The notes beneath the pieces were generated by a model. The model was given only the letters and a program-made list of their open reading frames with translations. It was not told where the DNA came from and ran no database searches. From contig CAMZMU010000055.1 of assembly GCA_947311845.1 (NCBI GenBank), positions 19,712,221 to 19,776,220 on the forward strand: a DNA stretch of 64,000 nucleotides, read 5' to 3'. How positions within the stretch are numbered: position 1 is the first letter of the stretch; every line of letters starts with the position of its first letter. This stretch comes from Poa pratensis (taxonomy: Eukaryota; Streptophyta; Magnoliopsida; Poales; Poaceae). This document shows positions 10,301 to 21,273 of the stretch, one piece after another. The position numbers and the translations under genes are program-made.

Positions 10301-13300
10301 TTTCCCTACAATGGCATGCACTGATGACGTGTTTGGGTATTGTTTCACAGCTTGTTACTTTTGCCTGCAAATTGTGCACAATTTACCTAATGATTAAACA
10401 ATTTCTACAAGTTGGATTATATGCTACTAGAAAAGTGTGGCATGTTGCGTCGCTCACTTGCTCGGGAGATCCACTTGGGTGGCGGTCGATCTCTCATGGG
10501 CCTTAATATGCCCCGCACTGCCTTTTCTTGGCCTAGAATCAGTCACCACGCACGCAACACAACGACCTGGCGTACATACCAAATTGATCGATTGGTTCCT
10601 CCCACCTCATGAATATAAAAAACGACCATTCGACTATTCGAGCCCCAAATCTAACTTACTCCCTTATATTATGCAAGGCCACTATCCATTTTTTTGGGAC
10701 CGTCATATGTTTTACCAACCAAATTTCTCTTATTGTGCGTGTCTCTTTGGGTACAACTAGATTCTGGACATTGCAGTTGTTGTAGTCGATTGTTCGAACT
10801 TCAATTAGTGTCTAGGGATCTTTTAAAAATGTTAACATATCCTGCATTAGCATATATGAACATTTGTGTGTCTTATTATGTACTGGATCCATATTTTTTA
10901 CATGAATGCTATTGCTTAAAGTACATTTTTTTTCTCTGTGATGCTTATAGTTGTCGATGTACATGTGATATAGTCACGCCTACGGCTCTCTCAGGTTTCG
11001 ACAAATTTTCTATGAGGACGTGTATTCCCTTGGCGGCAAGGACGACACCACCTCTGATTCTGATGCGGTTGATTTTTAGGGTTTGCTCAATTTCGAGCTC
11101 ATTTGAAACTATACATTTGGGTATTATTTGACTTAGACATTATCATCTAAACTTCGATATGTGAATGCAATGTTTCGAGGTGTCAAAACCGAGTTGAATC
11201 ACTGTATCGAAGGCAAAAAAAATGCTTCTTTTGGAAGATTTGAACTCCACAATCGATGAAAAAAAAATAGCTAGAGCTATCTTAAGAGGCAACCCGGAAA
11301 ATGGAGGAAGCAATGAAGAACCTTAAAGAATTCAAGGAGAGGATATAAAAAGATAAGAAGACACATGAAAAAAAACGATGGAGGAAATGGAGTTCTATAT
11401 TACCAATATCGTCAATGGTCACAATACCAGGACGAATGCAACTTGGTTGGATATGAGGAACATCAATAGATTTTCCCTCGAGAAGGAAATTTTCCTCCAA
11501 TATGCATTTTGGCGCTACTATTATCTTAGTCATGATTATAATCTCTATGTTTGGAGTATTTAGATGCACTAAATAAACTATATTGTATGGCTAGTTTTGT
11601 GATAAACTATACACAAGTGCATGATGCATGTATTTGCATGAATTTCTGATTTCAAAAGTTGGTGTTGTGATTAAACGGGGTAGGCCGGCCCATGTCCACG
11701 GACATGTCTTGACGTGTCCTTGCACATATAGGGGGTCAAATTTGACCGGTCCGATTGGAGATGCTATAAGAATGTATAAATAAATACAATATGATTCTAT
11801 AGATAAGTACATTGGAAGTACTCGTACCATGCCTTACCCGCATTCCAGAATTTTCCTTGCGTCGTAATACTTTGAATAATTCATCGTTCACATCACTCAT
11901 GGTATTGCAGGTAATTGATTGCTTGCTTCAGTTGAATACATCATATTCTCATGGGTCTTCTCTCAAATTCTAGCTTTTATTAATAGTTCTCTAGATATCG
12001 TATAGTTGAGTAAACCGAATTCTCATGGGTTTTCTCAAATCTAGTCGTTGCTATAATTTTTTAGATTTCATTTTCTTTCGTGCTTTTCCAAATTTCAACA
12101 ACATTTTCTATGCTCAACAAAAATCATGCAACCCTCAAACTCCATGTTGCTACCAGGTTGTTCCCTTTTTCCTATACTTGTTGTTAGTTTTCTAAGGGCC
12201 ACTGCCAGCAGGAAGAATCTTTTAGGAAAAGGGAGGCAAGATTTTGAAGCAAGCTACATTATTTCAAGAGCAGTGTTTCTTACTCTATATGGTCATATGA
12301 TTTTCTCTCAAAACTTTTGTCAAGCAGCTTACTTTCATGTTGCTACCAGGTTGTTTAATTTTGACAACCTTACGAAATTTAAAAAGAAACTTCCATGCAA
12401 TTATCACATTAAGCGGATAATGCACCATTTTGCATATGAATTTTTCCGAGCACTAGCTCTTACATTTTCTCACCCAACTTTATGCCCATTTTCAGATATA
12501 TTTTTTAAAACATAATTTACATGTGTTCTTCAAATTTAGCTGACGATGCATCACATTGCTTACGACATTCTTTCCTAGCATCAACTTTACATGCGTTTAT
12601 TTTACTCCAGTGCCCATCTCAATTTTTATGCTCATGTTAAGATATATCTAACCTTTACTTTTAATGCACAACCTTGAAATTGTACCTTTTCTGTGGTCAT
12701 GGAAATCCATAAATATTTGGTCTTTCTATCTAAATCTCTGAAAACAGATATATAAATGTTCGAGGAAAAACTATATATAAAAAGTGTACTACCTTCGTTA
12801 TATATATTTTGGGGTCTCGGAATTGCGGCAGACCACAACCCCTCGCTAACGAAGGGTATTTGTTCTTTTTTGGCATGTTTTAGTGTCTTTCTCATGACGG
12901 TGTGGCGGAAGTGACATTTTAAAATCAGAACAAGGGTACTCCCTGTTCTATCCTCGCTTTGCCGGTGAGCCTGACTTCAACGAAGGGTGTGTGGAGCTGT
13001 ATGTCCAACGGATTTACTAGGTTCCGCTCCATTTTCGTGTTCGTTGATGTGGTTACGGGTCTAACTCTTTTTATTTATGATTGTCATCATCGGCGATGGT
13101 TGTTACTGCCGGCTCCGCGAAGAGAGGGGTGAGGACGACGACGACGTGACTTCCGACTCGCATCAGTGCTTGTATTCACCACTACGTGGTCCAAAACATA
13201 TTCATAATAATTATTTATTTTTAACTTATTGTATGATTGTTAGATGATTAATTTGTTAATAGATCGGTGAACCTTTTACTTTTACTTTCTGTCTTGTTGC

Positions 13301-13908
13301 TTGAACCTTGTATGATGCGGCTGCTTTATTTTTTTTGCTAAAAAATACTGTAAAGCATATTTCGAGGTCATAGTCGGGCTAACGACGCTCGTGTCACACA
13401 GGCATATACGGCGAGGTGTAAGAAAGCTACTGCACCGAACGTCCGTAGTAGCGGTACTAGACTACCAGTAGTCGTGCTCGCGTCACATGCATGCATGCAG
13501 TCTGTGAGCCCATGACGGTGCGCTAGTAAGACGACGACCAAAATGCGCCGAGTCAGCAGAGTCAGTGCCATCACTCCCTCGGTCGCTGTTGCTACAGCAT
13601 CGCCCAGGCTGTGCTGGCCGAGGTCAACAGACGGCCAGTAATGGCTACATCCATGCAGATGGATGAATGTAGTGCATTAACCAGCTCCAGTTCTTGGACG
13701 TCGTGTCTCCGCACATATGCATGCAGCTCCATCGGCACCGTCCATGCGTGCGTGCATCATACTCTTCATGGCGCTGAGCCACTGACACAAGCCAAAGTTT
13801 TATTGCACTTGCAGTCCGGCGACAGCAGGTATTGTGCATGCACGCATGGCCGGTCATCGACGCAAATGTGTTACCGTCACGCGCAGTGCTTACAGCATCA
13901 CCCGCGCT
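10301..13908. other. Intergenic sequence, nothing identified
   Basis: This is mostly AT-rich sequence with scattered short open frames and no recognisable domain. A 20-bp direct repeat (CATGTTGCTACCAGGTTGTT) occurs near 12143 and 12336. It probably holds decayed mobile DNA, but no ends or TSDs were found. Confidence 0.4.

Positions 13909-13935
<27 letters not shown>
13909..13935. repeat. Poly-C run of 27 bp
   Basis: There are twenty-seven consecutive C residues, 143 bp before the left CACTA terminus. Homopolymer C runs this long are rare in plant DNA. Confidence 0.95.
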
Positions 13936-13939
<4 letters not shown>

Positions 13940-14078
13940 CCTCCCCTAGCGCCTACTAATAGACACTTCCAATACCTTTTTATCAAAATATGTAAAATGG
14001 GTAGTCAGGTTTAAATTTTTAACCACAAAATCATAATCATGTGATCACATATTACAAACATCAAATATGCATGAAAAT

Positions 14079-14345
14079 CACTAGTAGTAAAACGCCTACC
14101 GCTGGCGGACGATTTTGCGCTACCGATGGCGAACAGCCGCCCGCCAGCAATGAATACGCCAGTGGTACTTGTTACCGCTGGCGGGCGGACCGTCCGCCAA
14201 CGGTAAGGGTGGTTACCGCTGGCGGGCATCACGTGCGCACGCCAGCGGTAGATTCGACAGTGCTGGCGGGCACGGTGTCTGCCAGCGATAGGGTTCAGGG
14301 TGCTACGTACGCCAGCGGTAAGCCTCCGTGTCCGCCAGCGATATA
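14079..14345 (+). repeat. Left CACTA terminus and subterminal repeats
   Basis: The terminus CACTAGTAGTAAAACGCC is followed by about ten copies of a 12-15-bp motif (TACCGCTGGCGG and its inverse GCCAGCGGTA). These are the probable binding sites of the CACTA accessory protein. Confidence 0.8.
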
Positions 14346-15171
14346 ATTTCGTGGTATTATTTTTTTCTAGAAAATTGTATTCCAGCAATATATCCAGTAT
14401 AAATACAGTATATTCAGTACAGTCGACCAAAACAACAGGAATATAGACAATTCCACATACAAATGACCAAATTGTTGGTTGGTTCATCACATGCATTACA
14501 AACCATAGTAGCCAAGTTATACCAAAAGTTGTCATACACAAATACATCTCGTTTTTCTCGATAGGATAAATCACAAAGTTTTGAAAGCAACTACTTATGT
14601 AGACTAAAATCACATAGAAGATAGAGAACCGCAATGTCTAAGAGAGGGTGCGATGAAGTTGGTTTTCGATCATCCGGTTCTTGCTCTCTTTCAGTGGTTT
14701 CAAGTCCTATCTTCCGCCTCCTCCTTAAGTACTCTCCACTTCTTCATCTGTATACACAAAAGATAAATAAAAATGTTAGGCAACTAAATTGTTCACATGT
14801 CGTGCAGAAATATGCAAAGTAGACACAAATAAACTAAGCCAACTCAAAAGCATGCCTCATATACTAGATTGGACACACAAATTCAGGAATGGAGTAAGCG
14901 AAACCAGTATGATCCAGAAGCTCTATATTCTTGCATATTACAAGTTTCACTTACACCACCCCTGAATAACATAGTGTCACCTCATTTTAATCATCGGCAT
15001 TGTAAAAAATGAAGTAGGGTAACTCAAAAGCATGCCTCATACTTAGATTGGACACTGGAGTGGTGATAGGAGTGGTGATAGGAGGGTCCAAACGAATTAG
15101 TGTTTTTGGCCATAGCAGGGGCGAAATCAAGCATTGCTCTAGGTTTAACTCGCTTTCGGCTTCGAGGGGTT
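14346..15171. other. Outer CACTA interior, left part
   Basis: The sequence is AT-rich. A 33-bp segment around AACTCAAAAGCATGCCTCAT occurs twice (about 14845 and 15020). A minus-strand stretch near 14640-14750 could be an exon remnant of the CACTA gene, but this is not firm. Confidence 0.35.
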
Positions 15172-17356
15172 TGAAAGGATAAGGATGTCGCCTAGAGGGG
15201 GGTGAATAGACGATTTAAAACTTTTCTGGATTAGGCTTGATAATTGCAGAATAAAACTAAGTGTTTAAATTAACAAGCCAACAACCTAAATATACTAGGC
15301 TCACCTATGTGCACCAACAACTTATGCTATGCAAGACAAGCAACAAAGTGATAGCAAGATAAAAAACTTCAAGCACGAAGGCAATCATAATGTAAATTGC
15401 ATAAGTAAAGAGGTCGTGTATAGAAATAATCGAGGCACGCGGAGACGATGATGTATTCCCGAGTTCCTCCTGTTTAGGGGAGTACGTCTCGTTGGAGGGG
15501 TGTGAGTTTCAAACTCAAGACGCCACAAATGGGCTCACCCTATTCTCCGATGAACCTTGCCCAAAAGCTCGGTTCACCTTCCACTATTGATTTCCCTTTT
15601 GGGCGGAAATCGAGCCCCGTACAACAATCTTGAGGCGCAACCCACAAACTGATTGGGAGCTCCCAAGTGGCCACAAAAGGCCTCAACCGCCACAAAAGGC
15701 GTCCAGGGTCCAAAGACCCAAGAGTAACAAGCTCACGAACTTTCGCTTCCACGAATCCTCGTGGAGAGCACAAACCGATGCACAAAAGCAATGACAAGAA
15801 CACAAGAAGTGCTCAAGTCCTTCACTCTCAAGTCCCATAAAAACAACTAATGCTTGTGGGGGGAGAAGAGAGGAAGAACAAAGAAGAACTCAACAAATGG
15901 AACTCCAAGATCAAGATCAACTAGGTTTCCCTCACTTAGAGGAGTGATGGATTGGTGGAAATGTAGATCTAGATCTCCTCACTTTCCCTCAAAGATATAC
16001 AAGAATCATGGGAGAGATTGAGAGAAAGGCAAGCTTTTTCAAAGGTCAACAATGGAGGAGAGAGAGGGAAAAAACGTGCTCAAGAGGTTAGAAAACCATT
16101 CGGGAAGAAAGCCCCTTAATTATGTCCCCTTAAAAAATCTGCCCGTTGGGCAGAGCAGGGAGGCCGGCCTGGGAGCCGGCCTCACGCGCTGCTCGGTGGC
16201 TCAGAGAGCCCGGCCTGGGAGCCGGCCTGGCTGGCCTGGAGGCCGGCCACCCAGCAGAGGCACCCGGCCTGGGAACCGGCCTGGGACCCGGCCTGGGGCC
16301 CGACTCGCCCGGCCTGAGAGCCGGCCAGGCCGGCCTGGGGCTGGCCACCCAGCAGCCGGCCTGGGGGCTGGCCCCCCAGAACCCGAAAAAGAAACACCCA
16401 TAACTTTTGCGAGAAAACTCCAAATGGGATGAAACCAATTTTGTTGGAAAGATAGCGACAAGAGCTTTTCTCAAGGATAAACCGATAATATTTCCAACAA
16501 GAAAACACAACAAGTTTTTCATCCGAAATCCGTTTTCTATGATCTTGGGCTTGCTCCGAAGATAATCACAAGCACTACAAGATCATGCATATACACATCA
16601 TAGTCCATCATGTGAGGAGGATAACACAAGAGGAGAGTTTGACCTCTCTACAAGAGACAAACCGGTAAAACCTCCAACATCAAAAACACCACAAGATATT
16701 CAAATGAAATCCGTTTTTGATGAACTAGAGCTTGGTATGGAGATAAACAAAAGCTCTAAATTCTCACATGGATAAAAGCCAAATAAGAACCAAGAAAGAT
16801 GATATGTCAAATATGCAAAGGTTTGAGCTCTCCACAAATATGCGATCAAGTTACTCACTTGAGAGCCTCTCTTGATAGTACGCTGTCTATCCTATAACCC
16901 GGTCTCTCACTAACACCACGAGACCGGTAAAATAGAAACACTATCAAGATCATACCTTTGCCTTGAGCATTCCAGTTGAGCTAGATGATGACGATCTTGG
17001 CTCTCTCAAGTTGTAACACCTTTCTTGATTGTGCTTGCTAGCACATGCTTGATGAAGACTTCTCCAAATGCTTCCCCATACTCCATTATGGAGAGCCTCG
17101 CTAAGCTCCGTTTCACAAAGATGATGTCTTGAATCCTTCAAGACATACTTGCAATATGCTCAACTCTACACATGACCATTCTTAAAATAAACCCTTGAAT
17201 AGAGCATTGATCATCATGTAATCTTCTACAGTCCAACACTTGAACTCCAATCTTTTCCTATGGACAAGATCTATAAGAATATCTCAATGCAAACATTAGT
17301 CCAAAGGATTGTCATTAATTACGAAAACCACACATGGGGCAACACATGCACTTTCA
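15172..17356. mobile_element. Solo LTR (unclassified family) with TSD GGGTT
   Basis: This 2185-bp sequence begins TGAAAG and ends CTTTCA, an inverted pair. It is flanked by GGGTT at 15167-15171 and 17357-17361. Near its start is GTCGCCTAGAGGGGGGTGAA, a stretch familiar from repeated Triticeae sequences. There is no internal region, PBS or coding domain, so it is a solo LTR inside the outer CACTA. Its transcriptional orientation is not established. Confidence 0.8.
16145..16380. repeat. GC-rich GCCGGCCTGGGA microrepeats within the solo LTR
   Basis: About 15 degenerate copies of GCCGGCCTGGGA or its variants lie in 235 bp, in an otherwise AT-rich LTR. Open frames on both strands here are products of the repeat, not genes. 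Confidence 0.85.
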
Positions 17357-17565
17357 GGGTTGAGATGGAGGATCCAAATAACCACAACCCGGAACACCTG
17401 AGCCAATGAAACCTTATGAACTTCATTAGAAATAGGCGGTTGTGATGGATGCGGCTAAGTGGTGTCATGATTGTTGCTTGTGCCACTTCCTTCAGCTCAC
17501 CGTTCATAAGTAGGAGCAATGTGCATCTCGTCTGGTGGGCCTGCTCACCGTTCACAAGTAAGGCG

Positions 17566-19119
17566 TTAGATAAGGCGCCATGCAAGAATGAAGTAATATA
17601 TAATTAACATGGTTAAATTACCGTGAGGGCGTTGAGCTCGTCTAATGGCGACGGCCCCCGGCGTGCAAGAGATGGAAGGGCTGCTACGAGCCGCGGTGCC
17701 ATGTACGATGTTGGCGGCTGGCGTTTGTTCGTCCCTGTCAGGATTAGGGTTGGCAGCTGGCGTTTGTTCGTCCCTGTCAGGATTAGGGTTGGCGGGCGGC
17801 ACATTGATGGAGTTGCTGCTGGCTAAGCTGGGAAAGCTGGGAATGGGGGGAGGTCCTTCCCTCCCCCTCCCTCAAACCAACTCCCAAATGACTCATACAT
17901 GGTCGAAAGGATGACAGTGAGTGCCTTTGACACTGCGTTGTCGATGGTGGCCTGCATATTTGTTTCCTCGACCGCCTTCCTATTCTGATGCTCCTCCTTG
18001 GACTCGGGGTAGTAATGTGACTTTCTGTGACCGACTCCGGCCCCGACCACCCGGCCACGATGCAGCGGAAGTGTCACCGGCAAATTCTTTGTCTTGTTCA
18101 TCGCCCTGTGAAAAGAGGTGTCCCACGGGGCCTTCGTCACAGACGATGAGTCGCTTTGAGATTGAGCAAGTTGTTCTTCCTCCAGATATTGCTTCTCAAG
18201 TGCCTTGACCTTGCGTTCAAGAGAAGTTCCCCTTTATTCTTGGGATCTTCCCTGTAATGGGATCTGATAAATTGCCTTGCCAACGGGTCGGTGATCTTGG
18301 CATAGGGGTCATCCCTAGTCCTTTTTTTGTCCTGCTTTGCCCAAACATCCTCCGCCCCGTCGTATTCACAGCATCCGAGATTGTGGGGACCTATATTCTT
18401 CGAATGCATCTCTTTCCCCCACTTGGATAGCGCCTTCGTCGAAGCCAGGCCTTGTTTCTCCTTGAAATTCTTGAAGTCTTCTTCCGAAATGGAGGGCCAC
18501 TTGGCGTGGATCTTATCGAAATCGTCACCATTAGCAAGGGCCTTTCTCACTTCTGATTTCCAAGTTGCATAGGCTTTGGTGAACTTGCCGAGGGCGTATG
18601 TGTTTACCAGATTGTTCTTCATATCATTGTCCTCGTAGTCTTCCGGGAAATTGTATTTTGCGTGCAACTTGGAAATAAGGTGTGCGGCCACATATGAGTT
18701 CTCCTTATCCCTTATGTTCTCTTGGTTGATGTTGCCCAAGTCCCGCACAATGCATCCCATGGCTAAGCCGTACACTTGCATATTTTTTTGGCTGCGTAGG
18801 AGCACCACTGGCGGGGTTCACCTCCGTAAATGTCAGTCGGCCGGTAGCGAGCCTGTTTGGGTGCCTTGGCTTACGTTGACGCTGGGATCCGCCAGCAGAT
18901 GAGGTCTCTCGTTGCCACCTGCTTTGTCACCAGATGTGGTCTCGTTGCCACCTCCGCCGCCACCAGATGTGGTCTTGTCACCAGAAGTGTCCTCCGCCAT
19001 CTCATCGTCGGCATCCACCTTCTCGGGTCGATTGACTATCGAACCATCATCAAATAGTTATCCTCTAACGGCTCCTTGCCTCCACTCCGAGAAGTCCCGG
19101 CCTCCATATTGTCAGCCAT
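17566..19119 (-). pseudogene. CACTA ORF1 (TNPA-like / plant En-Spm transposase-associated protein), broken
   Basis: A start ATG lies at 19119 (MADNMEAGTSRSGG). The frame shifts and stops within about 30 codons, and acidic and Gly-rich segments follow. The best-preserved part is 18808-18137 (minus), with the family hallmarks GCIVRD, KNNLVNTYALGKF, AKWPSI, SKWGKEMHSKNIG and GCCEYDGA. A further frame (18140-17823) has the downstream PWDTSFHRA and coiled-coil-like region. In En/Spm elements such proteins bind subterminal repeats and assist transposition. At least three frame breaks are visible, so it is not functional. Confidence 0.8.
17713..17790. repeat. 39-bp perfect-like tandem duplication
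   Basis: Two adjacent 39-bp units share GTTTGTTCGTCCCTGTCAGG and differ by one base. They lie in the C-terminal part of the CACTA ORF1 remnant and encode a repeated NPDRDEQTPAA peptide on the minus strand. Confidence 0.9.
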
Positions 19120-19242
19120 CTTCGCACAAATATAAAAGTCGTAGTTATTAAAACAACTATAAGGAAAAATAATTCACTTGGGGTGGTGATGAAAAGTTTG
19201 CATATACCCATGAGACCATTTGAGATTTCCAAAATTTCAGTT

Positions 19243-19329
19243 ACTCCATATGTCATAATTTTAGCAAGTCATGCCAAAATTCACGAATTTTTTTGGCATG
19301 ATCTTTGCTAAAATAATGGCATATGGAGT
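19243..19329. repeat. Inverted repeat upstream of the CACTA ORF1
   Basis: Left arm 19243-19280 (ACTCCATATG..TCATGCCA) pairs with right arm 19294-19329 (TGGCATGA..CATATGGAGT) around a short loop, with a few mismatches. It lies about 125 bp upstream of the ORF1 ATG on the minus strand. Confidence 0.75.
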
Positions 19330-19439
19330 ACCCGAATTTGCCGGAATGGAAATTAATCAACATTCCAACAAACTCAAGGGTCTCTCAGGGTACCTGCAGA
19401 CATTTCATACACAAATGCTGCATTTTTTCGTACACAAGG

Positions 19440-19575
19440 GCCACCACGACCACGACCACACAAGGGCCACCATCACCACATCCACAAGGCCGCAATCGCA
19501 GACACCATCACCACGACCATCACCACGGCCACAAGGCCGCAATCGCAGCCACCATCACCACGATGACGGCCGTTG
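19440..19575. repeat. CCACCACGACCA-type microrepeats
   Basis: Degenerate CCACCA/CACGACCA repeats, with two copies of ACAAGGCCGCAATCGCAG about 50 bp apart. No gene is seen. Confidence 0.7.
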
Positions 19576-19675
19576 ACACAAATATGTATCATCTCACCTG
19601 AAACTGAACGATGATGTAGAGCTCCTTCTAAACTTCCTGCATACAACCAAACAATTTGAATTAATAATTTGAATA

Positions 19676-19820
19676 TAAACTAAACCCTAATTTGAAACCC
19701 TAATTCCTAAAACTTTAAACTCTATTTTCTAAAAACTTGAAAACCTTGTTCCTAATTTGAAACCCTAGTTCCTAATTTCAAACCCTAATTCCTAAAATTT
19801 GAAACCCTAGTTTCTAAAAA
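19676..19820. repeat. Degenerate tandem repeats containing AAACCCTA
   Basis: There are about seven copies of a 17-22-bp unit (AAACCCTAATTCCTAAAATTTG and variants, here abbreviated to its core AAACCCTA). The core resembles the plant telomere heptamer, but the spacing is irregular. Confidence 0.8.
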
Positions 19821-19849
19821 TCTGGGCTGGGCAAACCCACAAACACCTT

Positions 19850-20400
19850 GTGGGCGCGCTCGGGCCGTAGATGCGGGGGGCGCGCCGGCCGTGGAAAGGG
19901 GCGCTCAGGGCCGTCGACGCGAGGGACGCGCCGGCCGTGGACGGGGGGGCGCACCAGCCGTGGATGTGGGCGCTCGGGGGGCGTGGGCGTGAGAGGAAGG
20001 AGAGGAAGGCGACGCGGGCGCGAGAGGAGAGGAAGGCGCACGGGCGCTCGGGGCCATCGACGTGGGGGACGCGCCAGCCGTGGATGTGGGTGCTCGGGGC
20101 GGCGTGGCGCGAGAGGAGAGGAGAGGAAGGCGATGCGGGCGCTCGAGGCCGTCGACGCGGGGGAATCGCCGGTCGTGGACGGTGGCGCACCGGCTAGGGA
20201 TGTGGGCTCGGCGTGGGTGCGAGAGGAGAGGAGGGCGGCGTGGGTGCGAGAGAAGCGGGCGGCGTGTGGGCAGAGCGGGGCTGACTAGCGGGGGCGACGG
20301 GGGAGTGGCCAGCGACGGTCGGCACGGCAAGCGGTGGCGGGAGCGACCCAGAGCGGCGGCGGGAAAGGGGATCTAGCGAGAAAGGAGAGAGAGAGAGAGG
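19850..20400. repeat. GC-rich degenerate tandem repeats
   Basis: Units of about 110-130 bp share GTCGACGCG, CGCGCCAGCCGTGGA and GCGAGAGGAGAGGA. All six frames give long open but low-complexity Pro/Arg/Gly/Ala frames. These are composition artefacts. Confidence 0.75.
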
Positions 20401-20627
20401 CGTGTGTGGTGGGGAGTGTGTGCGTGCGTGGTGGGTTCAAGAGCCAAACTGGATCGATATTTCCGCGCGGATCGATATTTCGGCGCGCCGCAAACACATT
20501 TCACCAAGCGCGGTGAAATAAACTGGATCAAACAACTCCAAAAAATAGACAGAAAATATAACTTATATTGATTCGAGACGAACGACGAACGACGGACACA
20601 AACGATTTATTTAAATTAAAACCTAAT

Positions 20628-20763
20628 CTAAAAATCAAAATCATCGTCGTCGCTGAAGTCGGAGTCTTCGTCGGAGGTGCCGGAGATTTCATCAGAGATC
20701 GGCCCCCACCTCGGATCGTCGTTGGCCCAAACAACGCCCGCGCGGTCCGCCTGCCGGAGCTGC
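20628..20763 (-). pseudogene. AP2/ERF-like gene, C-terminal piece
   Basis: On the minus strand this piece continues the AP2-like frame interrupted at 34377. It reads QLRQADRAG, then WGPISDE, then an acidic tail ending DDDDFDF and a stop at 20628-20630. Joining it to the piece at 34377-34860, with one copy of the GCA target site, keeps the frame exactly. The acidic tail fits a transcriptional regulator. The piece is separated from its N-terminal part by the 13.6-kb CACTA at 20764-34376. Confidence 0.8.
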
Positions 20764-21175
20764 TACTAGTACAGAACGACACATCGGATACCCCTCTATG
20801 GAAACGGCAGGCGTTAGGCGACGGAGAATCGCGCTTTCCGCGCGGCCGGTGCGTACAAACCTGACCTGGGCCGCGGCTGGCCCGTCAACATAGGTAACGG
20901 AGAAAGTATTATCTCTGTTACCCATATTATTGGCAACGGTTCCCAATGTGCCTCCATTTCCGATATGTGGTTCTATGGCAACGGTCATTCGATGTGTCCG
21001 TTTCCAATGTGGTCGCGTTCAAGCTTCTTCGAATTCGAAGCGAGGCGAGTAAATGCCATGGCGTAGTGGCAACCGCCCACTACTCCTTAAAAACTCCAAT
21101 CCTTGCTAGCTCAAGACGCCATAGAATCTGCTCTCTCTCTCTCGCTCGCGCGCTCCCTCCTACTGATTAGCGAAG

Positions 21176-21273
21176 ATGCCTCACAGCAACGACACACAGG
21201 AGCACACTAAGTCGCCGCGGGACAGTCCCCCCGTCAGCGGCGAGTCCGTTGAAGGACCGACGCCGGAGACGAG
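21176..21273 (+). pseudogene. Possible CACTA gene first exon, truncated by an LTR
   Basis: ATG at 21176 starts an open frame (MPHSNDTQEHTKSPR...) of 32 codons that ends exactly where the LTR begins at 21274. A CT-rich leader (21130-21160) precedes it. Position and composition suit the first exon of the inner CACTA's own protein. The rest is gone or displaced. Confidence 0.45.

Noticed and set aside
16052..16522. Overlapping open frames in the GCCGGCCTGGGA array
   Set aside because: Low-complexity repeat translation within a solo LTR.
19676..19820. Interstitial telomere
   Set aside because: The heptamer is not in head-to-tail 7-bp register; the unit is about 17-22 bp.
19848..20376. Long overlapping Gly/Arg/Pro-rich frames on both strands
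   Set aside because: They are products of the GC-rich tandem repeat; no start context, no domain, and both strands are open at once.
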